NCBI GenBank assembly: GCA_036625225.1
Contig: JAZKUF010000004.1
Coordinates: 365,754-429,753 of the forward strand
Source of the DNA: Accumulibacter jenkinsii
GTDB taxonomy: Bacteria; Pseudomonadota; Gammaproteobacteria; Burkholderiales; Rhodocyclaceae
DNA length: 64,000 nucleotides
Direction: 5' to 3'
The translations under genes and the position numbers were made by a program. How positions within the stretch are numbered: position 1 is the first letter of the stretch; every line of letters starts with the position of its first letter. Shown one piece after another: positions 57,301 to 64,000 of the stretch. The notes under the pieces were generated by a model. It was not told where the DNA came from, did not search any database, and worked only from the letters and a program-made list of their open reading frames with translations.

Positions 57301-58243
57301 GTTGCCCCAATTCAGGCTTGCCGCCGTGATGGCGGCTGAGAAAGACGACGAGGCGAAAGAAGAAGCGTTCGTCGCGCTTGCCGCCGTGATGGCGGCTGAG
57401 AAACGAATCGTTGCGCCGTTATGCCCGAATACGATGCTTGCCGCCGTGATGGCGGCTGAGAAAATCACGAGATCTACGACTCGACCGAAACGCGCGCTTG
57501 CCGCCGTGATGGCGGCTGAGAAAAACTTACCGCGGGCGAATACTCGATTGCCACAGCTTGCCGCCGTGATGGCGGCTGAGAAATTCATCGTCTTGATTAC
57601 TTCTGGCCCGTAATAGCTTGCCGCCGTGATGGCGGCTGAGAAAAGGCGCGCGCGCTCGGTCGCGAGGTCGATCGTGCTTGCCGCCGTGATGGCGGCTGAG
57701 AAACCGACCGAAGGCGCCAACGCCATCCTGATCAGGCTTGCCGCCGTGATGGCGGCTGAGAAATGTCGCGTAGATGTCGATCGAGACGGTCAGCGGCTTG
57801 CCGCCGTGATGGCGGCTGAGAAATGTAGGTGATGTTGATGCGGATCTGCGCCTGAGCTTGCCGCCGTGATGGCGGCTGAGAAAACAATCTACCGGCGGTT
57901 TGCTGATAACGCTGAGCTTGCCGCCGTGATGGCGGCTGAGAAATCGCGCGCCTGCAGGGCGACATGGGCCGGGCTGCTTGCCGCCGTGATGGCGGCTGAG
58001 AAATGTTTGATCGGTCTGCTTTCCTGGTTACTTGCGCTTGCCGCCGTGATGGCGGCTGAGAAAGGTGAGTCAAAGCCTAACAGGTCGGCGGAAGGGCTTG
58101 CCGCCGTGATGGCGGCTGAGAAATCGCGGTCTGCTTTCGTGCGCCAGGGTGGCTGGCTTGCCGCCGTGATGGCGGCTGAGAAATGTGATTTGAAGGGATT
58201 ACGGATTTTGCATCCCCTTGCCGCAGTTGAGCAGCTGAAAGAA
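54315..58243 (+). CRISPR. Type I-F CRISPR array, 65 identical repeats plus one degenerate terminal repeat
   Basis: Repeats of 28 bp recur every 60 bases from 54315 to 58183 and I saw no variant among the 65. Each starts GCTTGCCGCC, has the stem CCGCC-GTGAT-GGCGG and ends CTGAGAAA, the I-F pattern. Spacers are 32 bases except one of 33 (56203-56235), which shifts the register by one base. From 58216 a decayed repeat (CCTTGCCGCAGTTGA, then GCAGCTGAAA) closes the array, giving 65 spacers. No repeated spacers were noticed. The many open frames across the array on both strands are artefacts of the 60-base period. Confidence 0.98.
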
Positions 58244-58370
58244 GAAGCTCGCACATCTGGCTACACCGCGGTCGTTGATCCGGCATGGTCGCGGTCAAGA
58301 ACGGCCATCTTAAATCTGGCTACATCGCAAGCGTTGAGGGTGCTGTCAAGGGCGAGCGAAGCCCGGTGCT

Positions 58371-58540
58371 GCGAACACTTATGCCCGGATTCTGGACGCG
58401 GTGATGGATGCGCTGTCCGCCTTCTCGTCGATGAGTCGGCAGGCGCTCGCGTCGGCGAAGATTCGCGCCAACCTCAAGGCGATCCTGCTCTCGGGCCGGT
58501 GGGGCTGTATGAGGCGCTGCGTGGGAAAGGGATGCTTTGA
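58371..58540 (+). pseudogene. Frameshifted tail fragment resembling type I restriction subunit HsdR
   Basis: From 58371 the frame reads ANTYARILDAVMDALSAFSS, then MSRQALASAKIRANLKAILL-SG. After loss of one G near 58495 it continues as PVGLYEALRGKGML to a stop at 58538-58540. This looks like the C-terminus of one HsdR branch (recalled pattern LKxxLLGPxxLYEALR). There is no upstream gene because the CRISPR array occupies that place. Confidence 0.5.
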
Positions 58541-58983
58541 GACCTGTCACTCTGCCACGGGAAGAGTTTGTAAATGGGGTGGCAGTGACCGCTTGGCGGA
58601 TGCAGGCACTGATGAGTACTATCGGCCATTTGCAGCCGTAGCGGCCCCGAAAAATCGAGCTGTCCGAACGGCAGATAACTGATCAGAGACCGGCCGCTCG
58701 GCCCTGCAGTAGGTCGGCCCGTTCATCGGCCAAAACTGCCATTAACCATATCGGTCATGTCGGTCGGCAATGTGCCAGTTAGCAGCCGCCTAGACGTAAA
58801 TAGCTTTGAACGGTAGCATCTTCATCCAGTGTCCGGCCTTTGGCGCGCGCCGCTCTCGGCGCGTTCCCCTGCAAGCTGTCGTTCGGTGGAACATGCACTC
58901 AAAGGCGCGGTCACGAGCGACTGGTTCGGTCATGGGAACGGTAATTTGAAATTTCCACCCTGGGCGGCAGGTTCCGGAGAAGA
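58541..58983. other. Non-coding stretch with outward-facing repeat (left copy)
   Basis: No gene supported. At 58704-58800, read on the minus strand, lies the left copy of a roughly 90-bp diverged inverted repeat whose partner is at 61549-61640. An imperfect inverted repeat (GTCAC ... GTGAC) lies at 58545-58588. Confidence 0.5.
58704..58800 (-). repeat. Diverged inverted repeat, left copy
   Basis: Minus-strand core GGCTGCTAACTGGCACATTG, then CCGACCGACATGACC, ending GGCCGATGAACGGGCCGACC. It aligns with the plus-strand sequence at 61549-61640; the first 31 aligned bases differ at three positions. Both copies point away from the gene between them. Confidence 0.75.
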
Positions 58984-61434
58984 TTATCGTTTCGGCCTTG
59001 CCGTCTTCAAAGTATCTTGGTCGGGATCCTCCAGCTCAATAAACATTGCCATCGGTGTTGGCGCCACTATTTTTGCGCGACCATGCGTCAATAGAAGCCT
59101 GTGCACTGTGGCTAGCTCAAATCCATGCTCAGGGATCGATAGTTCAATACGTCCTTGTAATCTCGGGGACGAAGCATCCGCTAAAGCAATAGCTCTCCAC
59201 TCTCGGCGCATGCGACTCTCGGCGGTACCGAATTCTTTCAGCAACTCCTTGATGACTTTCTTCGCAACCGGCTTGCCACTGTTCGCACCGATGGAAGCTG
59301 TTATGTCACGCCACGAAGTCCTCATACCCTTTAACTTGCCGGTCATTCGGCGATCGAAGTCTGCAACCGAATTATCACCTAGCATGAAGCGCGCTGACTT
59401 AACTTTCTCGACAAACGGAATCCATGCGGGCAGCGTTTTACCCCGACTGGCGCTTGTATGGGCATGAAGGTGCTTCCAGTGAACGCGCGTGTCTGTGTAG
59501 ATTGTGGCACCCATCAACTTTGCGAGGAATAGCGACACTTCGAGGTTAAAACCCTTGATCGTTTGCAATTGCGCACCCTCTTCTCCTGGCAACAGATCTT
59601 GCAGTAGAGCGAGTGGGTCTAGTATGTTCTGTTCCTTCATGTACAACGCTATTTTCTCTATCTCTTCGGGACTCATATCGGGTGAGGTGCGCTCAATGAG
59701 CCTGCGGAGCGCATGCAATGGCATACCTTGTGTTGCCCTTTTGAGTTCGTCCTTCTGAAGGAGAAGGAATCGTTCCATATCTTTATCGTCAACCTCGGAC
59801 TTGCCTACACGTTCCTGCGCCATGTCCATCACGATGTGCATCAGGCCGCTAAAGTCGGTCGGATCGGGCAGCAGATGCACCAGCCCAGCGTGGATGTATG
59901 GTTCGAGCATCGTCAGCACGAGTACATTCTTGATTGTTTGGACTTTGTACTGGTTTGACTTGCGGGTTGGACTGTAGTCCGGCTTGACATTAGCAGCGTT
60001 GATGAATGGATTGGGAATGACTACTTGATCGAAATAGCTCAGCCAACCTGTGACGTTAGCCGTTATTGTTCTTGGATCAACGATACCGAGATAGAGGCCC
60101 CTAAACGCTCCCGCGGTCGGCCGTGGCAACAACGCCACTAGGTCTGTATCACGCGGCCAAAGGCTTTCGTAGGCCTGGTGAATACGTTTGACCTGCTCGT
60201 CACTCAACTCTCTGCGAACGTCCTCCCAGTTCTTGCCAGTGTCGAGTCCCAGAATGTCCTGCACTGCACGGCAGAACATCAGGTTCCTTTCACGAATACT
60301 GTAAACGTCCCAAGATGGCCGCTCATACAAAGGCACGCTCTCGCAGCAAGTCCGATATCTTTGTCCGCTTCCGCAGCCGCAGAGACCATTTTGATCAAGC
60401 GGTCCGGGGCGTCGTTTCTTCGCTAGGTACTCGTGTGAGTAAGACGTTCGTCCGAACTGGTCCTGATAGTGTGTGGAGCCGTCCTTGTAACCAACGTAAA
60501 TCTCTCCACCGAAATGCCAGAGCTTGTCGGATGGTGGTAGCAGGATCTTTCCAAGGCGCTCCCACGGCTCTAATGACAACTTGTCCGGCTCTAACCAAGC
60601 TTTGTCGCTGGCAGCAACGTATTTCTGGGCCCTCGCCTTTAGAATACGATTGATCCCCAAAACCTCCTGGCTGGTCAATTTGCGAGTGCGGATAAAGGTG
60701 TCGGTGCGGGTGAGGGTTGGGTGGCCGCCATAACGAGCATGGGTTCGCGGTGACTTCACATCAACATTGACTGGTTCTTTTGCGTACTCCAAATTCGTCA
60801 AGATCAGACAATGGTTCGCATCAAGTGCGAACACCGTTTGGGAGCCCTTGAGTTCTATTGGCGGATCGTCTGGGTAACTACATGCCGAGGACTCCGGTGG
60901 ATACGCCGAATTATAAATAGTCACCGGGTGATCGGTAACAATGAACTTAATATCTGAATTTTCCGCAGACACGATTTCCCTAACGCTCTCGACCCACATC
61001 GTGCAATGCATCTGTCGTAGCGCCTGCATTTCGATCATTAGGCCGGGCTGCGTCAACTGCTGATACTTACTTTTGATCCAGTCGAGTCCTTTTGGAGTTC
61101 GCACCTTTTGCGCATCCAAGTACGAGAAAAAATTCTGGAATGACTCGTGAATGCCTACCACATCACCAACTGCAAACGCGCGCACGGCGGTAGCGCCAAG
61201 CCTATCTATAGCGCCAAATAGATATCGTTCAACCTCATCGTTAATGACACTGCCAAATCTTGTCGTATACAAGTCCTCCGCCACGAAGCAGTTGGCGGGT
61301 ACACGATTGAGGTGGATACCTCGGAGGAGTTTGGAACGGCCGTCTGGTAGGTCGATCCGCGGCGGATCAAGATCTAGTAGCTGAAGGGACTTACTCGGGG
61401 CAACTATAAAGCCCTTCTGGTACCAAATCGGCAC
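58984..61434 (-). CDS. DUF4238-type protein with internal SEC-C zinc motif
   Basis: 816 residues from GTG 61434. The first roughly 300 residues look like DUF4238 (VPIWYQKGF at the start, FIVTDHPVTIYN, then DANHCLILTNLEY). Near residue 370 comes a SEC-C metal site, NGLCGCGSGQRYRTCC. The remaining roughly 440 residues are not recognised. In-frame codons upstream (SKSAPQITHQNHYV) look like the natural N-terminus, but there is no ATG, GTG or TTG before an in-frame stop, so the start may be lost or non-standard. It lies beside the CRISPR locus and an HNH gene, so a defence role is possible but unproven. Confidence 0.72.
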   Translation of the reverse strand: MPIWYQKGFIVAPSKSLQLLDLDPPRIDLPDGRSKLLRGIHLNRVPANCFVAEDLYTTRFGSVINDEVERYLFGAIDRLGATAVRAFAVGDVVGIHESFQNFFSYLDAQKVRTPKGLDWIKSKYQQLTQPGLMIEMQALRQMHCTMWVESVREIVSAENSDIKFIVTDHPVTIYNSAYPPESSACSYPDDPPIELKGSQTVFALDANHCLILTNLEYAKEPVNVDVKSPRTHARYGGHPTLTRTDTFIRTRKLTSQEVLGINRILKARAQKYVAASDKAWLEPDKLSLEPWERLGKILLPPSDKLWHFGGEIYVGYKDGSTHYQDQFGRTSYSHEYLAKKRRPGPLDQNGLCGCGSGQRYRTCCESVPLYERPSWDVYSIRERNLMFCRAVQDILGLDTGKNWEDVRRELSDEQVKRIHQAYESLWPRDTDLVALLPRPTAGAFRGLYLGIVDPRTITANVTGWLSYFDQVVIPNPFINAANVKPDYSPTRKSNQYKVQTIKNVLVLTMLEPYIHAGLVHLLPDPTDFSGLMHIVMDMAQERVGKSEVDDKDMERFLLLQKDELKRATQGMPLHALRRLIERTSPDMSPEEIEKIALYMKEQNILDPLALLQDLLPGEEGAQLQTIKGFNLEVSLFLAKLMGATIYTDTRVHWKHLHAHTSASRGKTLPAWIPFVEKVKSARFMLGDNSVADFDRRMTGKLKGMRTSWRDITASIGANSGKPVAKKVIKELLKEFGTAESRMRREWRAIALADASSPRLQGRIELSIPEHGFELATVHRLLLTHGRAKIVAPTPMAMFIELEDPDQDTLKTARPKR

Positions 61435-62033
61435 ATAGTGATTCTGGTGCGTTATTTGTGGAGCTGACTTAGAGATGGCAGTACCCCCTCTAGCGGAAGA
61501 ACGATTTCGGTCGGGAGCACCAGTTTACTGGATGGGGAAGCTGCTGGTACATCTACGTGGCTGGTAACTGGCGCATTGCAGACCGACATCACCTCTCAGG
61601 CCAACGACAGCTCAGGCCGACGAGCGGGCCGACGTCAGATTCCCGTGACCAGCAACTTGCGGATCAGGAAGACGCCATCAACCATGATAAAAGTATCAGG
61701 CAGGTCTGGGTCGAAAGGGAGCATTCAACAGGAGGAAAAGCAGACATCGAGAAAAGGCATGGTCGAGGCAAACGTAACGGATCGCAATGGCTGCTGCCGT
61801 GCGAAGCGAGATCAACGCCCCTATTGATGAGTGCGGACACCGAAGGAAAAGACAGTGGCCACCATGGTTGCTATTGACCGGCTTCTCGGTGTCTCCAGCC
61901 AGACATTTCGCGTTGGCGTCCCTCGCGTAACTTAGTCGCACGTCATCCTGGACACGCTTGCCACTACCCCGTAAACCCCTACCCGGCTTGGCAAAGTGGT
62001 CCCTCCCCAAACAGCCCGGCCCGCAGCCACCAT
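61435..62033. other. Intergenic region with right inverted-repeat copy
   Basis: 599 bases. Besides the repeat copy I see no gene; the short open frames do not resemble proteins. The promoter of the DUF4238 gene would be in 61440-61550. Confidence 0.4.
61549..61640 (+). repeat. Diverged inverted repeat, right copy
   Basis: Plus-strand core GGCTGGTAACTGGCGCATTG, then CAGACCGACATCACC, ending GGCCGACGAGCGGGCCGACG. It is the partner of the copy at 58704-58800, about 75% identical by eye over 90 bases. Confidence 0.75.
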
Positions 62034-62729
62034 TCAACAACCAAGAGAAAATCGTCGGTCGGTCAGTTTCCTACGTTCGCCGGTCCAGAAGTCTCCCGAG
62101 GAGGCCGAATGCGGTTGGCGGAGCCACGAATCCACCCTGGCGATCTCCCGATCGATCGCCTCACAGGCGGTCTTCCTGGGGTTCTCCATGGGCTTTTCTG
62201 CTTGGGCCTGAGCTTGGGCTTGGGCAGCACTCTGTGTGGCTTCCCGATGCAGCCTTGCCGCTTCCATTGCATCGGCTTTGGCTTTCAACTGAGCAAGATC
62301 GTTGCGTGGCGGAGAGGGTGGGTCCGCTACGGTGACCTGCAGCTCTGTCTCCTTGCTTGAGCAGGGATGATCCCGGTAGGCGATACCCGTCGGCCCCCTG
62401 CATTTGTAGATGAAGGAGCCTGGAGGCCGCTCCGCCGTTGCGGAGGAATTTGAAATCGGATCGGGAATGGCCCTGGCCGAGGCCGAGTAAGAATCCACGG
62501 CAGGCGGTGGCGAGACATCGATTCCTCTCTGGCCCCCGTCAGTCGCCTCACCGTGGCGGCTGGTTTCACTGTACTCGAACAGCAGCCAAGCACCCACGGT
62601 AATGGCCAGAGCCAACGCAATGGCGACGATTCGACCCAGGGAACCCGTCAAGCCTGCCTCCACGATCAACGTGCCACACCTTTGTGAGTACGTTACCACA
62701 ACGAAGGTGGAAGATTCGTACCTCGTCAC
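62034..62729 (-). CDS. DUF4124-like single-pass membrane protein
   Basis: 231 residues from GTG 62729; a GTG at 62663 would start just before the membrane helix (GRIVAIALALAITVGAWLLF) and is equally possible. A short Pro/Ser linker leads to a DUF4124-type segment, FIYKCRGPTGIAYRDHPCSS, with its two conserved cysteines. A Gln/Ala-rich helix and a terminal block (ACEAIDREIARVDSWLRQPH) that recurs in this betaproteobacterial family follow. Role unknown; probably periplasmic. Confidence 0.72.
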   Translation of the reverse strand: MTRYESSTFVVVTYSQRCGTLIVEAGLTGSLGRIVAIALALAITVGAWLLFEYSETSRHGEATDGGQRGIDVSPPPAVDSYSASARAIPDPISNSSATAERPPGSFIYKCRGPTGIAYRDHPCSSKETELQVTVADPPSPPRNDLAQLKAKADAMEAARLHREATQSAAQAQAQAQAEKPMENPRKTACEAIDREIARVDSWLRQPHSASSGDFWTGERRKLTDRRFSLGC

Positions 62730-63027
62730 CTCCCGCAGTGGCGTCTGGGTGTATGCTATTTCCTCGCAATGACAACATCAACATGAACCGCTACCTCGGC
62801 CTGGACTCGCGGCCACCGATCGTTCAGGTGCACACCCCAAGCCCCAAGGGTTTGCGCGCGCTGGCGATGTCCTTTACTTCGAGGCCAATATCGATTCTTC
62901 GAACGGCGCTGACTTCGTGTTTCGGCAAGGAATCGATGTGAATGGTGTTACCGAAACGAAGTCGGCCTCCAGAGCCTTGGTGCCTCCCCCGACCTTCCAT
63001 CTGACGAAACAGAGACTGCAGCTGCCC
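62730..63027. promoter_or_regulatory. Divergent region before the HNH gene
   Basis: 298 bases between the DUF4124-like gene and the HNH gene. The HNH frame stays open back to 62917, but that part is not like the family. No clear promoter boxes. Confidence 0.35.
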
Positions 63028-63954
63028 ATGGCTGACGCCGATCTTGACGCACTCCTGCGCTTCGCCGCATTCGAACGGATAGGAAGGCTCAACGAAATTC
63101 ACGATCATCTGACCGCGGCGGATCTAAAGCCGGGCTTTGTCTTTCAGGGCGAACGCATCCCGCTCATCAATCCGCAACGTGGCATCTTCAAGCCGCAGAA
63201 AATGCGCTTCCTACTGTCGATCAAGACCGTATTCCCAAGGCCCGGCGGCCGGATCTGGTACGACGACCAGCGCGCGGTGCATGAGCAAATTTTCGCAGGT
63301 GACGAAACGATTGACTACGCTTTCATGGGCCAGAATCCCGACGCCGCCGACAACCGCTGGCTTCGCGAGGCGTGCGAGAACCGGGTACCGATCATCTACT
63401 TTCTGGGCATTGCACCGGGGCGTTATCAAGCGATTTTTCCGGTTTTCGTTTCTGACTGGGACGCCAAGGGATTGAAGGCGCGCGTTGTCTTCGGTGTGCA
63501 GGATCAGGGGATACTCGCGCCGCCTGAGAACGCGCTGGAGCGACGTTACGCGCTACGTTCCGTGAAGCAACGGTTACATCAGGCATCATTCCGCGAAGCC
63601 GTCATCTCGGCCTATGGCGGCCGTTGCGCGCTATCGGGCTTGCCCGAGTCGCTGCTGCTGGACGCCGCCCACATCATCGCCGACAAGGACGAGCGGTTCG
63701 GGCAGCCCGTAGTCATCAACGGCATCCCGCTTTCAAAGATCCACCACGCGGCCTTCGACGCCCATCTGATCGGTATCGATCCCGACTATCGGTTGCATGT
63801 GTCGGACCGGCTGCTGACCCAGAACGATGGACCGATGCTCGAAGCCCTGAAACGGCTGAACGGGGGTACGATCCATTTGCCGACCCGCGCCAAAGATTGT
63901 CCCGACCGCGACCGCCTCGCGCTGCGCTTCGAGCGCTTCAAGGCTGCGGCATGA
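63028..63954 (+). CDS. HNH endonuclease (HNH_2 type)
   Basis: 308 residues from ATG 63028 (MADADLDALLRFAAFERIGR). The N-terminal half (to about 190) is an unnamed domain with QNPDAADNRWLREACENRVP, often found before HNH in restriction-like proteins. The C-terminal HNH nuclease reads FREAVISAYGGRCALSGLPE, then LLDAAHIIADKDERFGQP, SKIHHAAFDAHLIGIDPDYR, giving the H-N-H residues. It likely cuts DNA, perhaps as a modification-dependent nuclease. The stop overlaps the next start as ATGA. Confidence 0.88.
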   Translation: MADADLDALLRFAAFERIGRLNEIHDHLTAADLKPGFVFQGERIPLINPQRGIFKPQKMRFLLSIKTVFPRPGGRIWYDDQRAVHEQIFAGDETIDYAFMGQNPDAADNRWLREACENRVPIIYFLGIAPGRYQAIFPVFVSDWDAKGLKARVVFGVQDQGILAPPENALERRYALRSVKQRLHQASFREAVISAYGGRCALSGLPESLLLDAAHIIADKDERFGQPVVINGIPLSKIHHAAFDAHLIGIDPDYRLHVSDRLLTQNDGPMLEALKRLNGGTIHLPTRAKDCPDRDRLALRFERFKAAA

Positions 63955-64000
63955 GATACCTTGATGCGACTGGACCATTCACTGCCGGACTGGACGCTTG
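63951..64000 (+). CDS. Start of a gene coupled to the HNH nuclease (partial)
   Basis: ATG 63951 overlaps the HNH stop. Only MRYLDATGPFTAGLDA is visible before the window ends, too little to identify. The overlap suggests a functional partner of the nuclease. Confidence 0.5.
   Translation, partial: MRYLDATGPFTAGLDA

Noticed and set aside
54299..58540. Many long open frames on both strands across the CRISPR array, with repeated peptides such as LAAVMAAEK or FSAAITAAS
   Set aside because: The 60-base repeat period is a multiple of three and the repeat lacks stops in these frames, so they stay open by chance. They are artefacts of the array.
39529..64000. A direct repeat of the tRNA-Val 3' end marking the far attachment site of the island
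   Set aside because: I looked for the T-arm/acceptor sequence downstream and found no convincing second copy by eye. It may lie beyond the window or have decayed.

Overview
The window is GC-rich chromosomal DNA with Betaproteobacteria-like gene content. A Rhodocyclales or Candidatus Accumulibacter-type genome is my inference, from the urt/ure cluster, the multi-PAS kinase, the DUF1302 outer membrane protein, the alpha-E/ATP-grasp pair and an exosortase-associated acyltransferase. No ribosomal RNA is present to confirm this. Bases 1-39.5 kb look like stable core genome. From tRNA-Val(CAC) at 39455 onward the sequence is accessory: lower GC, integrase genes, gene wreckage and defence genes.

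Core part, left to right. A membrane-bound hybrid histidine kinase with six PAS domains runs off the left edge, preceded by a YbaK-type deacylase. A 13-copy octanucleotide repeat lies upstream of a tightly overlapped urea module, urtBCDE-ureDA-ureJ-ureBC-ureE-ureF-ureG. This should import urea, hydrolyse it, supply nickel and mature the enzyme; urtA is not in the window. Next come a frameshifted PhnE-like permease fragment, an RND efflux pair, TRAP transporter membrane subunits, and a divergent LolA-like / ABC ATPase / DUF1302 envelope set. These are followed by an exosortase-associated acyltransferase, Tpx, an IclR regulator, UppP, an esterase, an RNB exoribonuclease, a TonB-like protein, AroE, MtgA, a LapA-like protein, a RhlE-like helicase with a hairpin at its promoter, and a circularly permuted ATP-grasp / alpha-E pair.

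Accessory part. A tyrosine recombinase follows the tRNA directly and carries a C-terminal H-NS-type DNA-binding motif. Behind it are small cargo genes (GIY-YIG, HTH, AIG2-like), a roughly 200 bp cluster of strong hairpins, a frameshifted gene and a decayed second integrase. Eight bases past that wreck lies a complete type I-F CRISPR-Cas locus. cas1 and cas2-3 are divergent from csy1-csy2-csy3-cas6f, and the array has 65 identical 28-bp repeats plus one degenerate terminal repeat. The cas1/csy1 intergenic region holds a hairpin closely resembling the CRISPR repeat, a candidate for crRNA-like regulation. Beyond the array are a fragment resembling the C-terminus of HsdR, a large DUF4238/SEC-C gene bracketed by diverged outward-facing inverted repeats, a DUF4124-like gene, an HNH nuclease and the first codons of an overlapping gene.

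All family names come from reading the translated sequences; no database search was run.
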